Of a stretch of DNA of 32,822 nt, positions 18,070 to 26,377 are shown one piece after another; within the stretch, counting starts at the first letter, position 1, and every line of letters begins with the position of its first letter. Made by a program: the position numbers and the translations under genes. Where the stretch lies: NCBI GenBank assembly GCA_030622755.1, contig JAUXFT010000018.1, positions 1-32,822 of the forward strand, given 5' to 3'. A model generated the notes under the pieces. The model was not told the origin of the DNA and made no database searches. It was given only the letters and a program-made list of their open reading frames with translations. Source of the stretch: Aestuariirhabdus sp. GTDB lineage: Bacteria > Pseudomonadota > Gammaproteobacteria > Pseudomonadales > Aestuariirhabdaceae.

Positions 18070-18075
18070 TATAAT
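18070..18075 (+). promoter_or_regulatory. Possible -10 element for the pnt operon
   Basis: A perfect TATAAT lies about 100 bp upstream of pntAA in a very AT-rich stretch (17980-18110) shared with the divergent dehydrogenase. No good -35 sits 17 bp upstream, so this is only a candidate. Confidence 0.25.
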
Positions 18076-18174
18076 TTTATGTTGTTATAGTGTTGTCATC
18101 TATTAACGATCCTGGATTGTTCTATATTTCCAGGGTGATTTTGATTTATTTGCTTAGGAGCTGGAGGATACTGC

Positions 18175-19308
18175 ATGGCGATATGTGTTGCTGTACCCAA
18201 AGAGATTAAGGAAGGAGAGCGACGTGTTGCGATCATTCCTGATGTGGCGAGCCGTTTGCAAACGCTGGGTTCGACCCTGGTTTGTGAGTCCGGTTGCGGG
18301 GCATCTATCGGTAATGCCAATGAGGCGTTTGAGAACACCACTTTTCACCCGACGGCTGATAAGGTTTTCGCTGAGGCAGATATTGTGCTGAAAGTGCAGC
18401 CACCGACTCCTGATGAAGTTCGCATGATGAAGAAGGGCGCTATCTGCGTGAGCTTCATGGCCCCCTATAGTAATGACGAAGCTATCGTTGCGATGAAAGA
18501 GCAAGGAGTTACTGCTTTTGCGATGGAGTTGATACCACGTATTTCTCGTGCGCAATCTATCGATGCTCTTTCTTCCCAGGCGTCGCTGGCGGGTTACAAG
18601 GCGGTGCTGATGGCGGCGTCTATTTCCGGTAAGTTCTTCCCGATGCTTACCACTGCGGCCGGCACCATACGTCCATCCAGGGTGTTGGTTGTCGGTGCCG
18701 GTGTAGCGGGCCTGCAGGCAATAGCTACGGCTCGTCGACTCGGCGCGATTGTGGAAGCGTACGATGTTCGTTCAGCTGCCAAAGAGCAGGTTGAATCCCT
18801 GGGCGCGCGATTCGTTAATACCGGTGTTTCTGCTGATGGTATGGGCGGCTACGCCCGAGAACTGACGGATGAGGAGCAAAAGCGACAGCAAGAAGTACTT
18901 GCCGAACGCGTTGCAGCCTCTGATGTGGTTATTACTACCGCGGCCATTCCCGGGCGTCCTTCTCCACGCATTATTACCCGGGAGATGGTTGAAGCGATGC
19001 ACGCCTGTTCAGTAGTAGTCGATCTGGCGGCGGAAGGGGGTGGGAACTGTGAATTGACGGTGGCCGGTGAGCAGGTTGAGCACAATGGCGTTACCGTATA
19101 TGGACCACTGAACGTACCCAGTATGCTGGCTATCCACGCCAGTGAAATGTACGCCAAGAACCTGTTGAACTTTTGTAAATTATTAATCATCGACGGTGAA
19201 CTCGAACTCGATTGGGAAGATCAGGTGTTAGCAGACAGCTGCCTGACCCATGATGGCGAGATTCGCTTTGAGCCGGCACGTGAAAGGATCGAAGGAGCTG
19301 AATCATGA
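18175..19308 (+). CDS. pntAA: NAD(P) transhydrogenase subunit alpha part 1
   Basis: 377 residues forming the NAD(H)-binding domain I of the proton-translocating transhydrogenase, which makes NADPH from NADH using the proton motive force. Visible features: the N-terminal PKEIKEGERRVAIIPD; ELIPRISRAQSIDALSSQASLAGY; the Rossmann glycine motif VLVVGAGVAGLQAI (about 169-182); and the YDVRSAAKEQVESLGA region, which corresponds to the RQD loop. The ATG has GGAGG about 8 nt upstream (ggaggatactgcatg). It overlaps pntAB by 4 nt (ATGA). The split alpha subunit (PntAA plus PntAB) is as in pseudomonads and Rhodospirillum, unlike the fused enterobacterial PntA. Confidence 0.96.
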   Translation: MAICVAVPKEIKEGERRVAIIPDVASRLQTLGSTLVCESGCGASIGNANEAFENTTFHPTADKVFAEADIVLKVQPPTPDEVRMMKKGAICVSFMAPYSNDEAIVAMKEQGVTAFAMELIPRISRAQSIDALSSQASLAGYKAVLMAASISGKFFPMLTTAAGTIRPSRVLVVGAGVAGLQAIATARRLGAIVEAYDVRSAAKEQVESLGARFVNTGVSADGMGGYARELTDEEQKRQQEVLAERVAASDVVITTAAIPGRPSPRIITREMVEAMHACSVVVDLAAEGGGNCELTVAGEQVEHNGVTVYGPLNVPSMLAIHASEMYAKNLLNFCKLLIIDGELELDWEDQVLADSCLTHDGEIRFEPARERIEGAES

Positions 19309-19598
19309 TTGAAGGTTGGGCTGCAATCTATATTTTTCTACTGGCTGGTTTCACCGGTTATGAGGTCATCAGCCGGGTACCGGTTATCCTCCATACCCCG
19401 TTGATGTCCGGTTCAAACTTTATTCACGGTATCGTTTTGGTGGGCGCGATGGTTGCTCTCGGGCACGCCGAAACCTTTACCCAACAGGTGGTAGGTTTTA
19501 TTGCTGTGCTGTTAGCTGCCGGTAATGCTGTTGGTGGTTATGTGGTTACGGAGCGGATGTTGGAAATGTTCAAGAGCAGTAAGGGGGGTAAAGGCTGA
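19305..19598 (+). CDS. pntAB: NAD(P) transhydrogenase subunit alpha part 2
   Basis: A 97-residue membrane protein with three hydrophobic spans (about 4-22, 36-52 and 60-82). It is the membrane part of the alpha subunit and contributes to the proton channel with PntB. It starts within the last codons of pntAA (ATGA overlap) and its stop shares one base with the pntB start (TGATG), so the three genes are translationally coupled. Length and position match PntAB homologues. Confidence 0.95.
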   Translation: MIEGWAAIYIFLLAGFTGYEVISRVPVILHTPLMSGSNFIHGIVLVGAMVALGHAETFTQQVVGFIAVLLAAGNAVGGYVVTERMLEMFKSSKGGKG

Positions 19599-21010
19599 TG
19601 GAAATGATGATTCAAGCCAGTTACTTCCTGGCAGCAGTATTGTTTATCGTTGGACTAAAGCAGATGAGTTCTCCGGTTACCGCACGGCGCGGTATCCTCT
19701 GGTCCGGTGTCGGCATGATACTGGCGACACTGGTGACCTTCCTTGATCCGACGTTGCACGGCGTTTTTAACTATCTGTTGATGGCGCTTGGTATTGCCAT
19801 CGGTGGTGGTTATGCCTGGCAGAAAGGCAAGACCGTACCCATGGTTGATATGCCTCAGATGATCGCCCTGTTTAACGGTATGGGCGGTGGTGCTGCCGGT
19901 GCAATCGCTGCGGTCGTGTTGATGCGGGCTATTGGTCAGGCGGACGCGATCCCCGGTGGTAGTGTCAGCATGGTACTGGGTACTGACGTCGCTATTGTGG
20001 CATTGGTCGGCGCATTTATCGGTACGATATCTTTTAGTGGCTCGCTGATTGCCTGGGCCAAGCTTGATGGTCGTTTCAAGCGTACTTCTCTGGTACCACA
20101 GCAGCACTGGGTTAACCTGGCTCTGTTAGTGCTGGTGATTTATATCGGGGTTAAGCTCTTCGATACGCAAAGTGCTGGTCTGGTCATGCTGTTCTTCGCA
20201 TTGGTATTGCTACTGGGTGTCTTTGTCACTACTCCTGTGGGCGGTGCGGATATGCCAGTGGCTATTTCATTGTTTAACGCGTTGACGGGTTTGGCTGTGG
20301 GTCTTGAGGGTTATGTGCTCGACAATGCGGCGATGATTATCGCCGGTACTGTAGTTGGCTCTGCGGGTACGCTGTTAACACAGATGATGGCGAAGGCGAT
20401 GAATCGCTCGGTCTGGAACGTACTCTTTGGTGGTTTTGGGCAGAGCGCAGAAAGCGCGGATCCAGATGTAATACAAGGTTCCATGAAGGAGATCCAGAGT
20501 CAGGATACTGCCATCATGATGGCCTATGCCAGTCAGGTTGTTATCGTTCCCGGGTACGGTATGGCGGTCGCGCAAGCGCAACATAAAGTATGGGAGCTGT
20601 GCGAGTTGTTAGAGGAAGAGGGCGTAAAGGTGAAGTTTGCCATTCACCCGGTAGCGGGTCGGATGCCTGGGCATATGAACGTGCTGTTGGCTGAAGCGGG
20701 TGTTCCTTACGACAAGATATTCGATATGGATGAGATTAACCCTGAGTTTCCCAAGACCACGGTTGCCCTGGTTATTGGTGCGAACGATGTGGTTAATCCT
20801 GATGCCCGCAACGACAAAACAAGTCCTCTGTATGGCATGCCGGTATTGGATGCAGCCTTGGCAGAGAATGTAGTGGTCGTGAAGCGCGGCAAGGGTACCG
20901 GTTTCTCTGGTGTGGAGAATGCCTTGTTCTATCAGGAAAATACCCAACTGCTGTATGGAGATGGTCAGAAGATTGCGTCTGAACTGATACAGCACCTTAA
21001 GAAACTCTAA
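19598..21010 (+). CDS. pntB: NAD(P) transhydrogenase subunit beta
   Basis: 470 residues: about 8-9 membrane helices in the first ~280 residues (proton-translocating domain II) and a soluble NADP(H)-binding domain III at the C-terminus. Domain III motifs are GYGMAVAQAQHKVWEL, FAIHPVAGRMPGHMNVLLAEA, VIGANDVVNPDAR and KRGKGTGFSGVENALFY. It forms the working enzyme with PntAA and PntAB in the inner membrane. It is the last gene of the operon and is followed 22 nt later by a strong intrinsic terminator. Confidence 0.96.
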   Translation: MEMMIQASYFLAAVLFIVGLKQMSSPVTARRGILWSGVGMILATLVTFLDPTLHGVFNYLLMALGIAIGGGYAWQKGKTVPMVDMPQMIALFNGMGGGAAGAIAAVVLMRAIGQADAIPGGSVSMVLGTDVAIVALVGAFIGTISFSGSLIAWAKLDGRFKRTSLVPQQHWVNLALLVLVIYIGVKLFDTQSAGLVMLFFALVLLLGVFVTTPVGGADMPVAISLFNALTGLAVGLEGYVLDNAAMIIAGTVVGSAGTLLTQMMAKAMNRSVWNVLFGGFGQSAESADPDVIQGSMKEIQSQDTAIMMAYASQVVIVPGYGMAVAQAQHKVWELCELLEEEGVKVKFAIHPVAGRMPGHMNVLLAEAGVPYDKIFDMDEINPEFPKTTVALVIGANDVVNPDARNDKTSPLYGMPVLDAALAENVVVVKRGKGTGFSGVENALFYQENTQLLYGDGQKIASELIQHLKKL

Positions 21011-21032
21011 CCAGGAGTGACTAAGGCAATAG

Positions 21033-21059
21033 ACGGCAGCCCCAGGCTGCCGTTTTTTT
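21033..21059 (+). terminator. Rho-independent terminator of the pnt operon
   Basis: ACGGCAGCC (21033-21041), loop CCA, GGCTGCCGT (21045-21053), continuing into a seven-T run. A perfect 9-bp GC-rich stem directly followed by T residues, 22 nt past the pntB stop. Confidence 0.95.
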
Positions 21060-21343
21060 GATTAATTTTTGGCCTTGCTTTGATTCAGTCTGCTCAGTGC
21101 GGAATCTTTTTCGTGCGTAATGAGGGAGACTTGTCGGGTATGAGAGATGGAGCTGATGTCTCTAATGATAAAAGTTTTGAACGGCAGATCATTGGAAAAG
21201 GATTGTTGAAAAATTAACCTCTGAAAATAATCCTTGAATAGAAAATATTGAAAAGAAACCTATAAAAGGGAAAGTCATCCAGGAGGGTTAAAGGAGAGGG
21301 CCAGGAGGGCATTATAGCGAAGGTAAGGTCGAGGGGGCGAAGG
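21060..21343. other. Intergenic region between convergent pntB and AlaX-like genes
   Basis: Purine-rich towards its right-hand end (about 21240-21343). No ORF, RNA gene or strong hairpin other than the pnt terminator could be identified. Confidence 0.5.
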
Positions 21344-22273
21344 TTATGGTTGAGCCTCGATTGGAGAAAGGGTTGTAGTGACGGTTAACGCGTTACCTGA
21401 ATCATCTATGTCGAGAACCACTCGAAGCGTTTCCAGTTGTGAAAGGTTATTACAATGAGTACCGCCGCAAGGAATAATCACTGGTTGTTGATCAAGGGTT
21501 GTTTGCCAGCTTTTACGTGACAGTAGTGAATTACCCTCTTGGCTGGTAAGGATCTCCTGCGGTGAGGCTAACCAGTGTTGTAGTTGCAGGTTGACAGCTG
21601 TCTGGAGGTTTTCAATGTTTTCCAGCAAAGCCGCTTTATTCAGACCCTTTTTGCGGATTGATTTACCAATCCGGTATTGATCCCGGCTCTGAAAAGGTGA
21701 AATACGAGACTGTTCGATAGCCAGTCGGTCGAAATCGGGTGCGCTCATAGCGTCCAGAATGACGGGTTTGTTCCAGTAGCTTTCCAGACATCGATTCAAT
21801 GCCAGCGACATCAAGTGACAACCGCTGTGCGCAACATTTAGAGAGTGCCGATAAGCGTTATCTATTTGAAGGCTTACTTCATCGCCAATGTTGAAAAGAA
21901 GTTTATCGAAGGGTGATGCCAGACAATGAGCAACGCAAAATATCCATCCCGCTTCGCCTCGTTTTATCGGGATCTCGGTATCCAGAAAAAACTCTTTAGT
22001 CTCAGGGTTAAACGCAGCAACATAACAATCGTTGATGTTGAGTTTTGCGTCTTGAAAGGTGACGAAACCTCGATCGCCGGGCTGGTCAGGCCATTGATAG
22101 TCAACCGGATGGAAATTGGTGGTTGAAGCAATAAAGATGCAGGAGTTTGCTCTACCCGTACCCGTATCAGGGTGAGGTTGCAGCCACTGTACAGTCCCGG
22201 TAATTACTGAGCTTGAGTAGTTAATCCGTGTTTCAGTCAGATGTTCACAGAGCGTTTCGTGAGATTGCTTCAT
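21344..22273 (-). CDS. AlaX-like alanyl-tRNA editing domain protein
   Basis: A 309-residue protein with the AlaRS/ThrRS second-additional-domain signature. H149-SGC-H153 is the HxxxH motif and C269-GGT-H273 the CxxxH motif, together giving the four zinc/editing residues. The N-terminal part has the beta-barrel-like stretch TTNFHPVDYQWPDQPGDRG, which parallels the FHPxxGGQPxDxG motif of AlaRS and AlaX. Such free-standing proteins hydrolyse mischarged tRNA (classically Ser- or Gly-tRNA(Ala)). The exact substrate here is unknown. It is 7 nt downstream of the AGE-family gene and probably co-transcribed, an odd functional pairing. The ribosome-binding site is weak and overlaps the upstream stop. 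Confidence 0.75.
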   Translation of the reverse strand: MKQSHETLCEHLTETRINYSSSVITGTVQWLQPHPDTGTGRANSCIFIASTTNFHPVDYQWPDQPGDRGFVTFQDAKLNINDCYVAAFNPETKEFFLDTEIPIKRGEAGWIFCVAHCLASPFDKLLFNIGDEVSLQIDNAYRHSLNVAHSGCHLMSLALNRCLESYWNKPVILDAMSAPDFDRLAIEQSRISPFQSRDQYRIGKSIRKKGLNKAALLENIENLQTAVNLQLQHWLASPQEILTSQEGNSLLSRKSWQTTLDQQPVIIPCGGTHCNNLSQLETLRVVLDIDDSGNALTVTTTLSPIEAQP

Positions 22274-22280
22274 ATCGGTT

Positions 22281-23480
22281 TCAATTCTGCTGATTTGAAA
22301 TAACGCGATGCGCTTCCATCAATCCCAAAAACAGATGATAACCCGTGCTGCCGGGGAGGTCGTAAGGTTTCGGTGTGTTGTCTGCTTCCAGATACTCATG
22401 CCAGCCGCCATTCTCTAACAGATAGTTGGCAAACAGGTAGTCCAGTTGCCCACACAGTTTGTGAAGATCTGTTTTCTCTTTAAGTAGTTCAAAACGGATA
22501 GCACGCGCCTTTATGCATTCAGTTACCGGCCAGATGCGTTTGTCAGAATCGAGAACGTCCCCTTCACGATTAAGTTCATTAAAAATTCCGCCGTGAAGGG
22601 TATCGATGCCATTGAGTTCGGCCCACTGATATAGTTTGTCTGCTTGTTCTCTTAACAGTGGTGTGTCGCGACTGATTTCGTAATCCATCAGCAGCCAGTA
22701 CCACTCGTAATGATGCCCTGGCTCAATAATGCCGCCTTTTACCGGATGGGGTTGCCAGTCGTTATTGAAAAACTCACCCAGGGTGTGACTCGAGTTGTCG
22801 AAAAAATACTGACTGAATAGCTCGAGAATAGTATCTGCTAACTCACGATAGCGAGTCTGGCGAATGCCTGTGTCGGTTTGATAGAGCGCAACAAAAGCCT
22901 CCAGCAAGTGCATGTGTGGATTTTGTCGGCGAACCGCCTGTTTGGGCGTCCAGTCGGCTTCGGCCGCTTCAAAAAAACCACCGCTGGAGGGGTCACGCAG
23001 TTTAGTAACCAGAATGTCGGCGGTCTCTTCGGCGAGTGTCAGCGCCTGTGGGTCCTGAAAAGCACGGTAGTAGTAGGCACAAGCAAACAGCACAAAGGCA
23101 TGACCGTATGCGTCTTTGGTGGCGTCTTTGATGGTGCCATTATCGTGCACGCTAAAAAACCAGCCACCATTTTTGCTGTCCAGAAAGTGCTGGCAAAGAA
23201 AGTTAAAACCCTGACGGGCGGCTTCGGCGTCTTCTGTTCTACGCCGGGTGTTATAGGCGTGACTGAATACGAATATCTGGCGGCATTGCACCAGCAGTCG
23301 TTTGCAATCGACTGGCAAGGGTTCCAGTTCATGATTCAGTCGTTCGAAGAAACCACCGTATTTGGCATCTATACCCTGACTACGCCACATGGGTAGCAGT
23401 CTGTCGAACAGGTAGTGCTCGATGCGGGCTTTCTGAGAGGCGATATCTTGCCCGAGAGCACAGTTGAAAGTCTTGTTCAT
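22281..23480 (-). CDS. AGE-family sugar epimerase/isomerase
   Basis: 399 residues, the usual length for the N-acylglucosamine 2-epimerase (alpha6/alpha6 barrel) family. Likely catalytic and ligand-binding groups: R67 and H74 in CRQIFVFSHAY, NPHMHLLEA (H189/H191), EPGHHYEW (H256/H257) and STGYHLF (H382). This His pattern is that of the aldose-ketose isomerases and mannose 2-epimerases (YihS and mannose isomerase). A role in interconverting mannose with fructose or glucose is therefore more likely than sialic-acid metabolism; no nan genes are nearby. It is the first gene of a two-gene unit with the AlaX-like protein. Confidence 0.87.
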   Translation of the reverse strand: MNKTFNCALGQDIASQKARIEHYLFDRLLPMWRSQGIDAKYGGFFERLNHELEPLPVDCKRLLVQCRQIFVFSHAYNTRRRTEDAEAARQGFNFLCQHFLDSKNGGWFFSVHDNGTIKDATKDAYGHAFVLFACAYYYRAFQDPQALTLAEETADILVTKLRDPSSGGFFEAAEADWTPKQAVRRQNPHMHLLEAFVALYQTDTGIRQTRYRELADTILELFSQYFFDNSSHTLGEFFNNDWQPHPVKGGIIEPGHHYEWYWLLMDYEISRDTPLLREQADKLYQWAELNGIDTLHGGIFNELNREGDVLDSDKRIWPVTECIKARAIRFELLKEKTDLHKLCGQLDYLFANYLLENGGWHEYLEADNTPKPYDLPGSTGYHLFLGLMEAHRVISNQQN

Positions 23481-23602
23481 AGTAGATCAGGTGGTGAGCC
23501 CTGGACTGGAGTTAGTGTCTGCATTATAGCGGGGGGCTGCTTGCTAGCGAAAGGGTTGTTGCATGTTTGATGGAGTGGTTGAATACTTGTTGTATGGATT
23601 GT

Positions 23603-24490
23603 TTAGCGATGCTTGTGCGCACGATATTGGCTGGGTGAAATTCCCAGAACTTTGCTGAACAGGCGGGAAAAGTAATAAGCATCGTCATAGCCGAGTTCTG
23701 CGGCCACTTCCTGAACGCTTTTATCCGAGATATCAAGCTGGTAACAGGCGCTTTGCATTTTCAGGTGAATAAAATGCTGGATCGGAGAATAGCCTGTGAG
23801 TTCTTTGTATTTTTTGGAAAAATGGTATTTGGAAAGACTAACGCTGGCCGCGATGGTGTCCAGATCGAGTTGTTGATGCAGTTTTTCCTGCATTAGGCTG
23901 TGAATTCTATCGAGATCAAGGTAGCGACCAGACTTAAGCTTCAAGCGAGGTCGGCTAATCAACGCGATGAAACTTAACATCTGCGCGATATGGTGCGAGG
24001 CGTGAATAAAATTATCCAGTTGGTATCCTCCGTCTCGCAAGTTCATAAGGCTTCCGAAGTCACCGAGTAGTTTCGCTTGCAGGTCCGTTTTGAGCACCGC
24101 CCCTTCGGCTAGCTGTAATAGGCGATCCATCATCAGGTCGCTGGTCAGACCGTCGAAATGTAACCAGTAAAGCGTCCAGGGTTGCTGTCTTGAAGCCTGA
24201 TAGCTGTGGGCTTTTCCTCTGGGAAGCAACAAGAGCTCACCGGTAAGGAGGCGAAAATTTTGGTGTGCTATGCGGGCTTCACCTTCGCCCTGCGTGCAAA
24301 ACAGCAGCAGATTGTCATCATGTTGCAGGCGTTCCATTTGATGGTTTTGGGCATTGGGATAATAACCGAAGCCGAGTGGATAACAGTTCTGTGTCAGTGG
24401 GTGGGTGGCAAGTTTGCGCACCAGAAAATCAGGTGTTATAAAACGAATTCCTTCATCTGGAAGGGGCCAGCCCGAGGATATATCTCTCAT
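23603..24490 (-). CDS. mmsR: AraC-family transcriptional regulator, probable mms operon activator
   Basis: 295 residues with an N-terminal cupin-like sensing domain (about 20-160, containing LTGELLLLPRGKAHSYQ and LYWLHFDG) and a C-terminal pair of helix-turn-helix motifs. HTH1 is around 205-245 (LDTIAASVSLSKYHFSKKYK). HTH2 is around 254-292 (VQEVAAELGYDDAYYFSRLF, then KVLGISPSQYR). It is divergent from mmsA, as MmsR is in Pseudomonas aeruginosa, where it activates mmsAB in response to valine-pathway intermediates. The symbol rests on family plus this arrangement. The start ATG has only a weak ribosome-binding site. Confidence 0.8.
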   Translation of the reverse strand: MRDISSGWPLPDEGIRFITPDFLVRKLATHPLTQNCYPLGFGYYPNAQNHQMERLQHDDNLLLFCTQGEGEARIAHQNFRLLTGELLLLPRGKAHSYQASRQQPWTLYWLHFDGLTSDLMMDRLLQLAEGAVLKTDLQAKLLGDFGSLMNLRDGGYQLDNFIHASHHIAQMLSFIALISRPRLKLKSGRYLDLDRIHSLMQEKLHQQLDLDTIAASVSLSKYHFSKKYKELTGYSPIQHFIHLKMQSACYQLDISDKSVQEVAAELGYDDAYYFSRLFSKVLGISPSQYRAHKHR

Positions 24491-24524
24491 AACTTATTGT
24501 TCTTTATAAATAAAATATAATTAA

Positions 24525-24604
24525 AAGGAGGATGGTTTATGCTGTTGTCACCGCAAAATAATCCATCAACCAAGCAATTTAGTCAATCCTTATTAAGTGG
24601 ATGA
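24525..24604 (+). CDS. Candidate 21-codon leader ORF upstream of mmsA, with strong ribosome-binding site
   Basis: A near-consensus AAGGAGG (24525-24531) is followed 7 nt later by ATG (24539) and a 21-codon frame ending at TGA 24602-24604, about 90 nt before mmsA. The peptide is MLLSPQNNPSTKQFSQSLLSG. This is the best Shine-Dalgarno sequence in the neighbourhood, far better than that of mmsA itself. A second, 9-codon frame starts at the ATG at 24532 (MVYAVVTAK, three valines) but has no spacing from the Shine-Dalgarno. Function is unknown. A leader peptide or a decayed former start are both possible. Confidence 0.4.
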
Positions 24605-24693
24605 CATGGTACAAATGATCAACCTTGCAGGGACTCTATTTCGCACGGGTGCCTGATTACACGCAATGATTCAACCATGATGGGTGATCTAAT

Positions 24694-26190
24694 ATGACAA
24701 CAACAACTATTCCTCAGCTTATTGATGGTGAATGGCAAGTAAGTCGGAGTGAGCAAACTTTGCCGGTGACCAATCCAGCCACACAGGAAATACTCTGTTA
24801 CGCGCCTTATGCAACGCCCGATGAGATGGAAGCTGCGATTAGTAGTGCCAAGGCTGCATTTGAGGAGTGGCGTGAAGTTCCCCCTTCGGAGCGTGCTCGT
24901 TTCATGATGCTGTATCAGGCCTTGCTTAAAGAACACCATGACGAACTTGCCGAAATTCTTGCCAGGGAAACCGGTAAAACATTTGCTGATGCCAAGGGTG
25001 ATGTGTGGCGTGGTATCGAAGTGGCGGAACAGGCTTGCAATATTCCCAGCATGCTAATGGGAGAAACTGCCGAGAACGTGGCACGCGCTATCGACACCTA
25101 TAGCTACATGCAACCATTGGGTGTTTGTGCGGGAATTACTCCCTTTAATTTTCCGGCCATGATTCCCTTATGGATGTTTCCGCTGGCGATCGCTTGCGGT
25201 AATAGCTTTATTCTGAAACCTTCCGAGCAGGATCCAATGACACCCAATCGATTGGCTGAGCTGTTTTTGGAAGCCGGATTTCCAAAAGGTTTACTGCAAG
25301 TCGTTCATGGCGGTAAGGAGCAGGTCGATACGCTGTTAACGCATCCGCAGATCAAGGCGATCTCCTTTGTGGGTTCGGTCAATGTTGGTCAGCATGTGTA
25401 CCGTACTGGTAACCAGCATCTTAAGCGTGTGCAAGCTATGACGGGTGCTAAAAACCATATGGTCATAATGCCCGATGCGGACAAGAATCAGGTAATCAAC
25501 AATCTGGTAGGTGCCTCGATTGGTGCGGCCGGGCAACGGTGCATGGCGATCAGTGTAGCGTTGTTTGTCGGCGAAGCGGCAGAGTGGATACCTGAGTTGC
25601 AAGTTGCTATGGCCAAAGTTAAGCCGGGAGCCTGGGATGATGCTGAAGCAGGTTATGGGCCGGTCATTTCTGCGCAAGCTCGCGAGCGTATTCTGGGACT
25701 GATTGCCCAGGGTAAAGATGAGGGTGCTACTTGTTTGCTGGATGGCAGTGATTGTGTAGTAGAGGGATATCCTGATGGAAATTGGGTTGGTCCAACATTG
25801 TTTGCCAATGTGACCCCGGAGATGAGTGTTTATAAAGAGGAGATATTTGGCCCGGTACTGTGCACCATGTCCCCGGAAACCCTGGATGATGCGATTAACT
25901 TAATCAATCAGAGTCCTTTCGGCAACGGTACCTCTATCTTTACCTCTTCTGGTCTGGTGGCGCGTCATTTCCAGCATCATATCGAAGTGGGCCAGGTAGG
26001 AATTAATGTACCAATCCCTGTGCCTCTGCCTTTCTTCTCATTTACCGGATGGAAAAACTCTTTCTACGGTGATCAGCATGCTTATGGTAAGCAAGCGGTG
26101 CGTTTTTATACCGAAACCAAAACGATTACGGCTCGCTGGTTTGATGCGGGAATGAGCAGTGGCCCCAACATGACCATTAATTTACGTTAG
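24694..26190 (+). CDS. mmsA: CoA-acylating methylmalonate-semialdehyde dehydrogenase
   Basis: 498 residues of the aldehyde dehydrogenase superfamily, full length. The catalytic cysteine is C283 in [11 protein letters not shown], the version of the motif specific to MMSDH. Also visible are [26 protein letters not shown] and the C-terminal [19 protein letters not shown], all diagnostic for this enzyme. It converts (S)-methylmalonate semialdehyde to propionyl-CoA with NAD and CoA, the last step of valine catabolism, and also acts in beta-alanine and thymine breakdown. It is the first gene of the valine-degradation cluster, divergent from mmsR. Its ribosome-binding site is weak (GGGTGA, about 6 nt upstream). 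Confidence 0.96.
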   Translation: MTTTTIPQLIDGEWQVSRSEQTLPVTNPATQEILCYAPYATPDEMEAAISSAKAAFEEWREVPPSERARFMMLYQALLKEHHDELAEILARETGKTFADAKGDVWRGIEVAEQACNIPSMLMGETAENVARAIDTYSYMQPLGVCAGITPFNFPAMIPLWMFPLAIACGNSFILKPSEQDPMTPNRLAELFLEAGFPKGLLQVVHGGKEQVDTLLTHPQIKAISFVGSVNVGQHVYRTGNQHLKRVQAMTGAKNHMVIMPDADKNQVINNLVGASIGAAGQRCMAISVALFVGEAAEWIPELQVAMAKVKPGAWDDAEAGYGPVISAQARERILGLIAQGKDEGATCLLDGSDCVVEGYPDGNWVGPTLFANVTPEMSVYKEEIFGPVLCTMSPETLDDAINLINQSPFGNGTSIFTSSGLVARHFQHHIEVGQVGINVPIPVPLPFFSFTGWKNSFYGDQHAYGKQAVRFYTETKTITARWFDAGMSSGPNMTINLR

Positions 26191-26226
26191 TCTAGCGAAG
26201 TGAATTTTGGATTATTTACCCGGTAA

Positions 26227-26277
26227 TTTCAGTACAAGCCTTCTTTAAATAGACGGCTTGTACTGTTTGTACTGAAA
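26227..26277 (+). promoter_or_regulatory. Competing inverted repeats between mmsA and the acyl-CoA dehydrogenase gene
   Basis: CAGTACAAGCC (26230-26240) pairs perfectly with GGCTTGTACTG (26255-26265). Alternatively TTTCAGTACAA (26227-26237) pairs perfectly with TTGTACTGAAA (26267-26277). The two 11-bp stems share their 5' arm and so exclude each other. There is no T-tract. The element lies about 40 nt past mmsA and 100 nt before the next gene. Confidence 0.5.
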
Positions 26278-26377
26278 AGGGGCACGCAACGGCACGTAAC
26301 AATCGGCTGAAATATGGTTGCTGCGACTTAGTTACCACGATGTGACATGGTAATGCCGGGTAAAGCGGGAGTGAGTT

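Noticed and set aside
22878-23396. 172-codon plus-strand frame
   Set aside because: It lies entirely antisense to the AGE-family gene, whose protein has clear family motifs. It is a shadow frame without a ribosome-binding site or recognisable product.
24532-24561. Nine-codon MVYAVVTAK frame as a classical valine attenuator peptide
   Set aside because: Its ATG directly abuts GGAGG, too close for efficient initiation, and no terminator/antiterminator pair with a T-run follows before mmsA. Kept only as a side note to the 21-codon ORF.
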